A stretch of 13,992 nucleotides of DNA, taken from assembly GCA_040235375.1 (NCBI GenBank), contig JBECKQ010000252.1:1-13992 (forward strand), read 5' to 3'. Position 1 is the first letter of the stretch. Every line of letters begins with the position of its first letter. The notes beneath the pieces are model-generated. The model made no database searches. It had not been told where the DNA came from and saw only the letters and a list, made by a program, of their open reading frames with translations. Of the stretch, positions 1 to 6,903 are shown piece after piece. The position numbers were made by a program, and so were the translations under genes. Source of the stretch: JBECKQ01 sp040235375 (GTDB lineage: Bacteria > Planctomycetota > Phycisphaerae > UBA1845).

Positions 1-1307
1 GCCACGTCCATCAGCGTCTCGCCGGCGATCTGCCAGACGGCCCGGCGGAACTCGCCGACCTCCGCCTTGTCGTCGGGATGAACCCGGTTCGTCAGCGCGA
101 TGACGTACACGCCCTGCGCGGGATAGATGCGTATCGCCGTGCCCGTGTAGCCGGTGTGGCCGTACGCGTAGAGCGCGTCCACGCCCGTATCGTCGGCGTC
201 CGGCTGGTAGATGTCCCAGAGCAGGCCGCGGCGGTCGGGACGGCCGGCCTTGTTTTTTGCGCTATCGTTCTGGATGGTCGTCATCTGCTGCACGGTGTCT
301 TTCGCGAGGATGCGGACGCCCTCCAGCTCGCCGCCGTTGAGCATCATCTGCGCGAACCGGGCGAGGTCATCGGCGGTCGAGAAAAGTCCGGCATTGCCGG
401 ATACGCCGCCCTGCAACGCCGCGAGCGGATCGTGCACCTGTCCTTGCAGAAAGCCGCCGGCCCCCCGGCCGTAGTCCGTGCGCGTCGTCGGCACGCACCG
501 CGGCCACAGCCGCTCGGTCGGCAGATAGCCGGTGTCATTCATACCCAGCGGTTTGAAGATCTTGTCTGCGGCAAAGGCGTTCAGCGATTGTCCGCTGACC
601 TTCTCGACGATCTCGGCGCATAAGATCGCATTGAGGCAACTGTATACCACGACCTCGCCCGGCTTCTGCGCGAGGTCCAGCGTGCGGATCGCGTGACGCG
701 TCGCCTCGGGGCAGGGGAAACCGTGCGCGTTGCGAAGTTTCTTCTGCGATGCCGCGCCGAGGTAAGGCGGCTCGCCGGACATGTGCGTCATGAGTTGGCG
801 GACCGTCACGTTCTTCTTGTCGCCTTCCGTGAATTCCGGCAGGTACTTGCCGACCGGATCATCGACGCGGACCTTGCCGCGCTCCACGAGAATCATCAGG
901 CTGGTGCCGGTCGCGATCGGCTTGGTCATCGACGCCATGTCGAACACCGCATCTGCGGGCATGGGGACCTGCTGCGGCTCGATCTGCATAAGGCCGTAGG
1001 CTTTCTTCCACGTTTCGAATCCTTGGTCCGTCTTGCGACCCGCGGCGATCACCGCTCCGGGGATGTGATGCGTCCTCAGCAACTCCGGCACGACGGCATC
1101 GAGGCGTTGGATAAAACCGACCGGCGCCGTCGCCGGCTGCGTAGTTTGCGTGCGTTCGCCTGTGCTGCTGCTCTTGAGCAGTGTCTGCGCCGACTCAGCT
1201 ATCGCCCGCTCATGTGGGCCACTCCGCTCGAGCAGTGCCGTCTGCGCTGGGCACGCCACCAGCATCGTCATCCAACCAAGTATCGCTACGTGCGTCATTG
1301 CGCCCAT
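1..1307 (-). CDS. YbbE-like class C beta-lactamase-family serine hydrolase, predicted lipoprotein (C-terminus beyond left edge)
   Basis: Reading is open for 435 codons from ATG 1307 to the left edge. AGAGGA lies about 9 nt before this ATG; an in-frame ATG at 1298 is the alternative. The N-terminus is hydrophobic and ends in LVAC (Cys19), a lipobox. The serine beta-lactamase/penicillin-binding fold shows SMTK at 126-129 (nucleophile Ser126, general base Lys129), YSC at 222-224 where class C enzymes have YxN, and HTG at 384-386 where they have KTG. GHTGYTGT and TNRVHP, with the GNAGLFSTADDLARFAQMMLNGG-type stretch before them, are typical of the YbbE/EstB-like branch rather than true beta-lactamases. 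Expected activity is hydrolysis of a peptide or ester bond outside the cytoplasm. YbbE-type genes accompany NamZ and NagZ in muropeptide-recycling clusters of Bacillus, which fits the amidase and GHL10 genes here. The C-terminus, or a further domain, lies outside the window. Family is secure; substrate is inferred. Confidence 0.9.
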   Translation of the reverse strand, partial: MGAMTHVAILGWMTMLVACPAQTALLERSGPHERAIAESAQTLLKSSSTGERTQTTQPATAPVGFIQRLDAVVPELLRTHHIPGAVIAAGRKTDQGFETWKKAYGLMQIEPQQVPMPADAVFDMASMTKPIATGTSLMILVERGKVRVDDPVGKYLPEFTEGDKKNVTVRQLMTHMSGEPPYLGAASQKKLRNAHGFPCPEATRHAIRTLDLAQKPGEVVVYSCLNAILCAEIVEKVSGQSLNAFAADKIFKPLGMNDTGYLPTERLWPRCVPTTRTDYGRGAGGFLQGQVHDPLAALQGGVSGNAGLFSTADDLARFAQMMLNGGELEGVRILAKDTVQQMTTIQNDSAKNKAGRPDRRGLLWDIYQPDADDTGVDALYAYGHTGYTGTAIRIYPAQGVYVIALTNRVHPDDKAEVGEFRRAVWQIAGETLMDV

Positions 1308-1698
1308 TCGATCTCATCCTCTCGATACCGACCTGTATCTCCGCCGACGAACGAGAACGGACGGCAGCCGTTCGCCCACATCGTGCGCCAAGAGGCGGAA
1401 TGTCTCAACAGGGGATCGTGCGAGCCGTCCGCCGATCCGGAATACAGCTGCGCCGATGAACGGGACCGGGTGTCACGAGTGCGCAACCTGCGAATGAAGA
1501 GGTGATCGACGACCCCGTCGCGGCATCCTCGGTCAGCATGGAGCGATTGGCCCGTGGAATGCGGCGGCACTTCTGCCGGCTGCGGGTCGGAGCGCGTCGC
1601 ATCACGAGCGCGCTCGATTGGTGTGCGTGTTCTTGGAGTGCTTTGTGGCGGGCGGCGCGGCCGAATCTGGATGCGCCCGAGCCGGCCAGTCCGTCCGG
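1308..1698. other. Gene-free stretch between two minus-strand genes
   Basis: About 390 bp in which short open frames on both strands lack a ribosome binding site, signal peptide or recognisable motif. It should hold the 3' end of the PEP-CTERM transcript and the promoter of the serine hydrolase, both on the minus strand. Two modest inverted repeats could end the PEP-CTERM message: 1590-1596/1609-1615 (GAGCGCG with CGCGCTC, 12-nt loop) and 1648-1653/1673-1678 (CGGGCG with CGCCCG). Neither is followed by a T run on the minus strand. The only clear signal is the Shine-Dalgarno sequence just before 1307. Confidence 0.5.
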
Positions 1699-2370
1699 TT
1701 AACGGGTATGCCGGCGTCCGGCCAGCGTGATCGCCCCCATCGCCAGCAGCGCGAGCACGGACGGCTCCGGAATCACGGCCGACGACGTGAACGACGCCGT
1801 CGCGGTGACGATGTCGTCCGTCGGATCTTCCGCCAGTGGTCCCGGCAGGCGTACCTGGTTGGCGAAGGCGAATCCGAACGACTCCGTGGTCAGGTAGGTT
1901 CCGCCGAAGGGCAGGGCCGGCCCGCGAATGTCCACGACGTCGAGGCTGATCAGCTCGTCGGCTCCGAGCCCGCCGGGCGTCAGAAAAGCCCCGTCAAAAT
2001 CGATCTGGAGCAGCAGGGCGTCGCTGTCGTCGAAGAAACTGATGATGCCTCCCCCGGAAGGTCCCGTGAACCCGGATTGCACGTAACTGATGCCGTCCGC
2101 GCCGCCGGTGTCCGTCAGTGTGAAGTACACGTCCGCGTAGGTCGTGGCGGTCTGGACGACTTCCAGGTTGAGGCCCGAATTCGCCTTCGCCCAACCGCCG
2201 TGGATGCGGTCCGCGCCCAGGTCGATCGTGAACAGTGGTTCCACCGCTCCCGGTGATGGATCGGCGAACGTCGCGATGGTGACAGATTGTGCGAACGCCG
2301 CGCCGCCGGCCGCAAACATCGACCCCATAACGCATGCCGCGCATGCGCACAGAACCCGCTGGCTCTTCAT
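1699..2370 (-). CDS. Exported PEP-CTERM sorting-domain protein of unknown function
   Basis: 223 residues from ATG 2370, chosen because AGGGAGAGAGGGA lies directly upstream and a Sec signal peptide begins there (MKSQ..., hydrophobic core, likely cleavage after AFA at 25-27). An open frame runs 13 codons further up, but that extension has no signal character. The C-terminus is a standard PEP-CTERM tail: VIPEP at about 199-203, then a short hydrophobic helix (LALLAMGAITLAG) and a basic end (RRHTR). In this system the tail is a membrane-retention and sorting signal processed by an exosortase, usually linked to exopolysaccharide production. The mature part (about 28-198) is acidic, beta-rich and has few positive charges, as is common in these proteins; I recognise no enzymatic motif. 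A promoter candidate lies about 190 nt upstream. Export and sorting are well supported; the role of the mature domain is unknown. Confidence 0.88.
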   Translation of the reverse strand: MKSQRVLCACAACVMGSMFAAGGAAFAQSVTIATFADPSPGAVEPLFTIDLGADRIHGGWAKANSGLNLEVVQTATTYADVYFTLTDTGGADGISYVQSGFTGPSGGGIISFFDDSDALLLQIDFDGAFLTPGGLGADELISLDVVDIRGPALPFGGTYLTTESFGFAFANQVRLPGPLAEDPTDDIVTATASFTSSAVIPEPSVLALLAMGAITLAGRRHTR

Positions 2371-2562
2371 TCCCTCTCTCCCTTTCTGAGCACCCCAGGC
2401 GCCCCCCACATACGCTTAGCCGGGCGCACTAACAGCGGCTCCCCGGATGCTCACTCCTCGTTTGAGGCTCGCGTGGGATTCGTTCGGAGGGGCCTCTCTC
2501 TCCCCGTCCTCGCTTGCCACCCTGCTGCACGTTGCGCGCAGCAGTTGGAGCCTTAATACGTG
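2371..2562 (-). promoter_or_regulatory. Long leader of the PEP-CTERM gene, with a 5' hairpin
   Basis: If transcription starts at the candidate promoter at 2563-2592, the message has a leader of roughly 185-190 nt. Near its 5' end CTGCTGC and GCAGCAG (2522-2528 and 2538-2544) form a perfect 7-bp stem with a 9-nt loop. Smaller stems follow, such as CCTC/GAGG around 2450-2462. I compared it by eye with common riboswitch classes and could not match one. It carries the purine-rich ribosome binding site just before 2370. Confidence 0.35.
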
Positions 2563-2592
2563 AGTTTACTCGCAACCGCGAGTGAAAGTCAA
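2563..2592 (-). promoter_or_regulatory. Candidate sigma70-type promoter with a palindromic operator in the spacer
   Basis: On the minus strand TTGACT (2592-2587, five of six matches to the -35 consensus) and TAAACT (2568-2563, four of six to the -10) are 18 bp apart. The spacer holds the inverted repeat ACTCGC-AACC-GCGAGT (2568-2583), with further partial symmetry outside it (TTT on one side, GAAA on the other). A symmetric site between -35 and -10 is a classic repressor or activator position. It points at the PEP-CTERM gene starting at 2370. No experimental support is available from sequence. Confidence 0.45.
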
Positions 2593-2817
2593 GGGTTTGT
2601 CGGTCGCCATTTTCCCCCGCGCGGCGATCGCGGCAACGGCTGAACTGGCAATGAGTTGCGCTCAAACCGCCCGCCTGATCGGGCTGGTGCGGTGGGCGTT
2701 CAGCCGGGCAGCGACTATCGGAACTCCCGAAACGAGTTCGGCGCTGACGGCGCCAGCCGTCGTGCGGTCTCGTGTCTCATAAAGCGTCATCAGCGCTGCG
2801 AGCGGAGTGGATCGTCA

Positions 2818-2856
2818 AAGCGCCCCGGTCGCCTTGTCTGGTCGGCCGGGGCGCTT
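2818..2856 (-). terminator. Strong hairpin, probable terminator of the 4450-2933 gene pair
   Basis: A perfect 11-bp GC-rich stem, AAGCGCCCCGG (2818-2828) with CCGGGGCGCTT (2846-2856), closes a 17-nt loop. It sits 77 bp past the stop codon at 2933-2935 and is the only strong stem in that gap. On the minus strand the stem ends in CTTT, a short T run, so factor-independent termination in that direction is plausible. On the plus strand there is no T run and no gene to terminate. Confidence 0.6.
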
Positions 2857-2932
2857 GTCGAGGAGGTCATGCTTGAGGTTGTTTGCCGTTGCGTTGCTCG
2901 TCGGCTATCAGCCGAAGGCTCTTTCTTGGGAA

Positions 2933-3598
2933 TTACCAACCTCTACTCGTCACCGGTCGCGCGGTTGAGATTCTCCGCACGCTGCCCGCCGGCGCTGCGC
3001 GCCTGTCGGACTCGAGACGCGTTCGCGGCGCCGCGTAGTGAGCGACGCGGCCCCCTCGGGCCGTCACCGGGCGCGGGGCGCTGTAATAAGCGTCCCGCCG
3101 GCCGGTGTCCTCCGAGTGCGTCCAGGCGTCGACCTTGCCGCCGCCGAGCGTGTTGCCGCTCGCCGTGGAGGCCGCCACGCTTCGGCCGCGATCGGCGCCG
3201 GCCAGGCCTTCGACCGTCGCGCCGCGGGCCGCGCCGCCCTTCGCCACGACCGTGCCCACGCTGGTCGAGGTCTTGCCGTCCAGGCCGACGTGCACGTTAA
3301 ACGTGCCGCCGACGGCCGGCCCGACACGACCGGCCAGCGCGTAGCTCGTGGAAAGACTCAAGCCATCCTCATCGAATCCCAGGCTCAGGCCGCGGGCGAA
3401 GTTGATCCTGCCGCTGTCGGCTTTGGTTCGCGTCAGGCCGACACCATTGCCGTCGTAGTCGGCAGTGGCGGCGGCCGTTCCCGGCCCGCGGCGACCCGAA
3501 GTTGCCGTCGCCGACGTGCTCGCCTCGCCCGCCATCGCCATTGCCGCCGCCATCCCGAAGGTCATCAACCCCATCATCTTGTTCGCGAAAGTTCTCAT
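2933..3598 (-). CDS. Small exported protein rich in Gly, Ala, Ser and Thr with an Arg-rich tail; function unknown
   Basis: 221 residues from ATG 3598, preceded by AGGAGG with 8 nt spacing. A clear Sec signal peptide (MRTFANK... with likely cleavage after AMA at 21-23) precedes a mature region of low complexity. It has alternating small and beta-branched residues (STSATAT, GLSLGF, LSLSTSYALAG, GTFNVHVGLDGKTSTSVGTV) suggesting extended beta structure through about residue 150. The last 60 or so residues are rich in Arg, Pro and Ala and probably unstructured or able to bind polyanions. No catalytic motif, membrane anchor, lipobox or PEP-CTERM tail is visible. It is the downstream member of a pair with the gene ending at 3731: both have AGGAGG sites, Sec signals and skewed small-residue composition, so a shared surface or matrix role is likely. 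I do not recognise a family. The minus frame is preferred to the long plus frame across it because only it has a ribosome binding site and signal peptide. Confidence 0.72.
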   Translation of the reverse strand: MRTFANKMMGLMTFGMAAAMAMAGEASTSATATSGRRGPGTAAATADYDGNGVGLTRTKADSGRINFARGLSLGFDEDGLSLSTSYALAGRVGPAVGGTFNVHVGLDGKTSTSVGTVVAKGGAARGATVEGLAGADRGRSVAASTASGNTLGGGKVDAWTHSEDTGRRDAYYSAPRPVTARGGRVAHYAAPRTRLESDRRAAPAGSVRRISTARPVTSRGW

Positions 3599-3677
3599 CG
3601 TTCTTGCCTCCTCGCTGTCAGTTCGCCGTCCGGCGATCTGTCGTCCCGTTCTGTTGGTTGCAGCTTCGCTTCCTTCG

Positions 3678-3717
3678 CCGGCCGCGAGCCCGGCTTCCCC
3701 ACCGGGCCCGCAGCCGG
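3678..3717 (-). promoter_or_regulatory. 16-bp-stem hairpin between two co-directional genes
   Basis: Positions 3678-3693 and 3702-3717 pair along all 16 positions when read as minus-strand RNA (14 Watson-Crick and two G-U), closing an 8-nt loop. The stem starts about 14 nt past the TAG of the upstream repeat protein. No T run follows on the minus strand, and the downstream gene starts 80 nt later with its own AGGAGG site. It may be a partial terminator that sets relative expression, or a 3' stabiliser of the upstream message after processing. Confidence 0.55.
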
Positions 3718-3730
3718 ATCATCTGTTCGA

Positions 3731-4450
3731 CTACCTTCGCACCTCAACCGCGGACACGTCGGTCCGACTGTTGCCGAGCCGATACGCCCGGCTCTCGGCC
3801 CTGACGGTCGCCCGGCTGGCCCGGGCCGGACCGCTCACGCTGACGCCGAGCCCGTTCGAGTACGCGCTGCCGTACTGTTCCGCGCCGCTTCGTGCGCGGA
3901 CCCGGCTTTCGGAGTAACCGCCGAGCGTGTCGGCGAGGGAGTCGCTCACGCTCACCGCCCTGCCGCCCAGGATGCCGTCGCTGACCGCACCGCTGTCGCT
4001 GACGGCGATGCCGCCGACGCTGGTTGCGGTGGAGGTCGAGTCGGCATCGGCGATGCCGAACCACGTGCCACGGGCATCCGCATCGCTGTTGCTGATGGCG
4101 ACGCCACCGATCGTGGCGGCCACGCTGTCGCTTCGAGCTCGCGCCACGCCGAATCGCCGGCCGATCGCCCGGGCGTTCGAGTTACTGATCGCGAGTCCGC
4201 GGTCGGCGATGGCGACCGACGTGCTGATGGCGGAGCCGCGGCGGTTGCCGTAGGCGGTGGCATTGGAGATCGCCCGGCCGCCATTGGTGGCGCCGGCGTA
4301 CGAGACCGCCTGGCTGTTTCCGATCGAGGTGGCGGTGGCCGTCGCCGAGCCGCCGTTCGTCGCGACAGAGGTTGCCGAGGCCGAACCGGCCAGCGCCGCC
4401 GTCGCGGTCCACAGAAGCGTCATTGCCGTCATGGTCATTGCCCTTCGCAT
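3731..4450 (-). CDS. Exported protein with regular 15/16-residue Gly-Ala-Ser repeats, predicted beta-solenoid
   Basis: 239 residues from ATG 4450, preceded by AGGAGGTG about 4 nt before the ATG. An N-terminal signal peptide (MRRAMTMTAM..., hydrophobic core, likely cleavage after ALA at 19-21) is followed by repeats running almost to the end. Gly marks each unit at about residues 58, 72, 85, 101, 116, 132, 147, 163, 178 and 194, so spacing settles into alternating 16 and 15 residues. Each unit opens with a form of G-(V/I/R/L/S)-A-(I/V)-S-(N/D/T)-S and continues with alternating small and polar residues (GGVAISNSDADA, GGIAVSDSG, GGRAVSVSDS). Such alternation with periodic Gly is what stacked beta-coils show; YadA-type adhesin heads have comparable AxAxG repeats. 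No anchor or catalytic motif is present. A surface, adhesive or matrix role is inferred only. It is followed by a second exported low-complexity gene in the same direction. Confidence 0.78.
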   Translation of the reverse strand: MRRAMTMTAMTLLWTATAALAGSASATSVATNGGSATATATSIGNSQAVSYAGATNGGRAISNATAYGNRRGSAISTSVAIADRGLAISNSNARAIGRRFGVARARSDSVAATIGGVAISNSDADARGTWFGIADADSTSTATSVGGIAVSDSGAVSDGILGGRAVSVSDSLADTLGGYSESRVRARSGAEQYGSAYSNGLGVSVSGPARASRATVRAESRAYRLGNSRTDVSAVEVRR

Positions 4451-4935
4451 CGCACACCTCCTCTCGAGGTTCGGGGTCCTGAATCGAGCATGCCGCGTTC
4501 TCAGGTCGTTCGCGGTCCGTTTGCTTCACATGGCTAGACACTTGATTCGTCTAAATGGTTAGCATATGTGAAATATTGCTCGTGTGATTCTGTCTGGCCG
4601 GCCTGGCGGTGGCGCCGAGGTGGTTTTATCGGACGCAGGGCCATGCGCACTTGCGAGCCGGGCTGGTGCCTGGTGGGGCGGTGCCACGGCTGGCGGCCGA
4701 GGGGATAACGCCGTGCGTTGGGTCGCCGGTGGGCGGGCGCCGGGCTCCCCCCGGCTGGCACCGCGGTGCCCTGGTCAGCAATTCGCGCCGCGGTCCGCTT
4801 CTTCGAGCGGTTGCGGGGCGGGGCGGATTCCGCGAAACTCCGCTTTCTTCAAACCCGACAGCGCTCAATCGCGAGCGAGCACGCGAGCGGCCATGCCCCG
4901 GGCATGTGCTTCGTCAAGGAAGGGGGACCCGCGGC
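4451..4935. promoter_or_regulatory. Divergent control region: AT-rich island, then a GC-rich leader with a GGCACC palindrome
   Basis: 485 bp separate the divergent starts at 4450 and 4936. The stretch 4525-4590 is markedly AT-rich for this window and is the likely promoter zone. On the plus strand TTGATT (4542-4547) and TATGTG (4565-4570) are 17 bp apart, a weak -35/-10 pair for the symporter operon. It also holds inverted repeats TAGAC/GTCTA (4535-4539 and 4549-4553) and CACAT/ATGTG (4527-4531 and 4566-4570), which could bind a regulator. From 4591 the sequence is GC-rich with no conserved protein. It contains GGTGCC at 4665 and 4680 and a perfect 14-bp palindrome GGCACCGCGGTGCC at 4757-4770. 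The symporter Shine-Dalgarno (AAGGAAGGGGGA) precedes 4936. Confidence 0.4.
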
Positions 4936-6903
4936 ATGAGTGCCACGCTGCTGGCATCAATCAGCGGAAAATTCACCTGGATCGACTGGGCCGTGGTGGT
5001 GGGATATCTCGCGTTTACCACCATTCTCGGCGCGAAGCTCGCCGGACGACAGGCCACCATTCGCGACTTCTTCCTCGGCGGCCGAAAGCTCCCCTGGTAC
5101 GCCGTCAGCGGCTCCATCATCGCGACAGAGATCAGCGCGCTGACGTTCGTGAGCGTGCCGTCCATCGTGTTCAAGATGGGCAACGAGGCCAATTTCAAAT
5201 ACCTCCAGCTTGGCGTGATCGGCACGTTTCTGGCGCGAATCATCGTGGGCTACGTGCTCGTACCGGCGTACTACAAACGCGAGATCTACAGCCCGTATGA
5301 CTACATGGGCAACCAACTCGGCGGGCACGTGCGATCGATGACGAGCGTGCTGTTCTCCCTGGGCGGCATACTGGCCCAGTCGGCCCGCGTCTACCTGACC
5401 GCTGAAGTGCTCATGGTCGTGATGCATGATCAACTGACGTCGCTGGAGTCGACCACTGGTGTGAGTGCGCTGGCCTGGGCAATCTTCTTCATCGGCGTCG
5501 TGTCGATCGTGTGGACGCTTATCGGCGGCATCACCACGGTCATCTGGACGGATGTGCTGCTGTTCCTGGTCTTTCTGCTCGGGGCGGTCGTGGCGCTCTG
5601 GACGGTAGCGGCCAATCTGCCGGGCGGCCTGGGCGAGATCTTCCGAATCGGCTGGCACGCGAAGGAGTCCGGGCCCTGGGGCAAGTTCACGTTTTTCGAC
5701 TTCAGCATCAGTCCGGCGCGGCAATACACGATCTGGACGGCGGCCATCGCCAGCACGTGGGGCGGGATCGGAGCGTATGGCACCGATCAGCTCCTTGCGC
5801 AGCGGATGTTCTGCTGCAAGGACCAGCGCGACGCCCGCTGGGCGATCATCAGCAGTACGCTAAGCCAGGTCGTGACGCTCACGGTCATGCTGGTCGGCGT
5901 CGGGTTGTTCGCCTACTACACCCGACCGACGCCGGCCGGCGTTACCGCTCCGTGCAGCCCGCAGTATCCGAGCCTGTGCGGCGAAGCGTACCAGATGTAC
6001 ACGGTCAAGGCGGATCGCATTTTCCCGATCTTCATCCTGGAACGCATTCCGACCGGCGTCCGAGGATTAATCATCGCGGCGATCTTCGCCGCCGCCATAT
6101 CGAGCCTGATGGGGATTCTGACGGCGCTCAGCCAAGTGGTCATGTCCGCGTTTTATAACCCGTTCCGCGAACGGCAGCTTCGCAAACGCGGGGTAGAGGT
6201 GCGCCTGTCAGGGAACATCGAAGGCCTGTCCGGTGGCGAGGGGGCGTCGGCGGAAGACCGGCGGTCGGTGTTCGTCGGCCGGATGATGGTGCTGTTCTGG
6301 GGTGTGGTGCTATGCCTGATGGCCTACCTGGCCCAGACGATCGCGGAGCACTACAAGTCGATCCTCGATCTCGGGTTGGCGATGGCCGGCTACGCGGGTG
6401 GGGCGCTGCTGGCCGGTTTTGCGCTGGCGTTTCTGCCGCTGAAGATCGACGGGCGGGGCTACATGTGGTCCGGGCCGCTGTCGGTGCTTTGCGTGTTTGC
6501 GCTGGTATACCACGAGACCTGGGCGATCATCGTCTGCTGGATCGCGTGCGCCGTCTTTGTCGCCCTGTGGATTTTCCACTATGTCGCCGGGGGGCCCACG
6601 CGCAACAACCGATCGCCGGACGGTCCGTTGCCGCCCGCCTTCCCGAGGACCTTATGGCTGCTCGCGGGCCTGGCGGTCATGCTGCTGCTGACCTACTTCG
6701 GATATTGGTACGGCCCGAGCGTGGCCGGCGAGACGGTTGAGAAGACGCTCGCATGGCCTTGGTACTATCCGGTGGGGAGCACGATTGCGTTTCTCTGGGG
6801 TTACCTGCTGGCCGGCAGGAGAGCGGACGACCGGAGGCCGGCCGAAACGATGTCTCCACCAGGGTTGCCACAAGTTGACGCTAGCGAAGGAGGAGTCCGG
6901 TGA
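4936..6903 (+). CDS. Sodium:solute symporter family (SSS) transporter
   Basis: 655 residues, integral inner-membrane, with more than a dozen hydrophobic segments. ATG 4936 is chosen because AAGGAAGGGGGA precedes it and the SSS N-terminal helix starts right after (WIDWAVVVGYLAF). The frame is open back to 4609, but that part is unlike any transporter. Family marks: FFLGGRKLPWYAV near 50, the Na+-coupling helix that follows (SIIATEISALTFVS), GTDQLLAQR at 282-290 (the SSS signature region), and AISSLMGILTALS around 387-399, where the Ser pair aligns with the Na2-site serines of vSGLT. A periplasmic loop carries two Cys (APCSP...LCGEAY). SSS proteins import sugars, sugar acids, amino acids or vitamins with Na+. 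The substrate here is unknown, but its stop codon overlaps the GTG start of the GHL10 lipoprotein, so a GHL10 product such as an amino-sugar fragment is the natural guess. Confidence 0.93.
   Translation: MSATLLASISGKFTWIDWAVVVGYLAFTTILGAKLAGRQATIRDFFLGGRKLPWYAVSGSIIATEISALTFVSVPSIVFKMGNEANFKYLQLGVIGTFLARIIVGYVLVPAYYKREIYSPYDYMGNQLGGHVRSMTSVLFSLGGILAQSARVYLTAEVLMVVMHDQLTSLESTTGVSALAWAIFFIGVVSIVWTLIGGITTVIWTDVLLFLVFLLGAVVALWTVAANLPGGLGEIFRIGWHAKESGPWGKFTFFDFSISPARQYTIWTAAIASTWGGIGAYGTDQLLAQRMFCCKDQRDARWAIISSTLSQVVTLTVMLVGVGLFAYYTRPTPAGVTAPCSPQYPSLCGEAYQMYTVKADRIFPIFILERIPTGVRGLIIAAIFAAAISSLMGILTALSQVVMSAFYNPFRERQLRKRGVEVRLSGNIEGLSGGEGASAEDRRSVFVGRMMVLFWGVVLCLMAYLAQTIAEHYKSILDLGLAMAGYAGGALLAGFALAFLPLKIDGRGYMWSGPLSVLCVFALVYHETWAIIVCWIACAVFVALWIFHYVAGGPTRNNRSPDGPLPPAFPRTLWLLAGLAVMLLLTYFGYWYGPSVAGETVEKTLAWPWYYPVGSTIAFLWGYLLAGRRADDRRPAETMSPPGLPQVDASEGGVR

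Noticed and set aside
78..1505. Plus-strand frames at 78-623 and 693-1505
   Set aside because: They are antisense to the serine hydrolase, whose catalytic motifs are all in frame on the minus strand from 1307 to the edge.
2371..2562. Riboswitch (for example a cyclic-di-GMP type) in the PEP-CTERM leader
   Set aside because: Several short stems exist, but I could not match the conserved core of any class by eye; a covariance-model search would settle it.
2582..2782. A 66-codon plus-strand frame starting with GTG
   Set aside because: No ribosome binding site, no recognisable motif, and it begins inside the minus-strand promoter candidate.
3038..4537. A 499-codon plus-strand open frame covering both exported low-complexity genes
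   Set aside because: It is Arg/Ala-rich without motifs or a ribosome binding site, and it runs straight through the intercistronic hairpin; the two minus-strand frames each have AGGAGG and a Sec signal.
4609..4935. Extended N-terminus of the symporter from 4609
   Set aside because: The extra 109 residues are Arg/Gly/Pro-rich and unlike any SSS protein; a good ribosome binding site precedes 4936.
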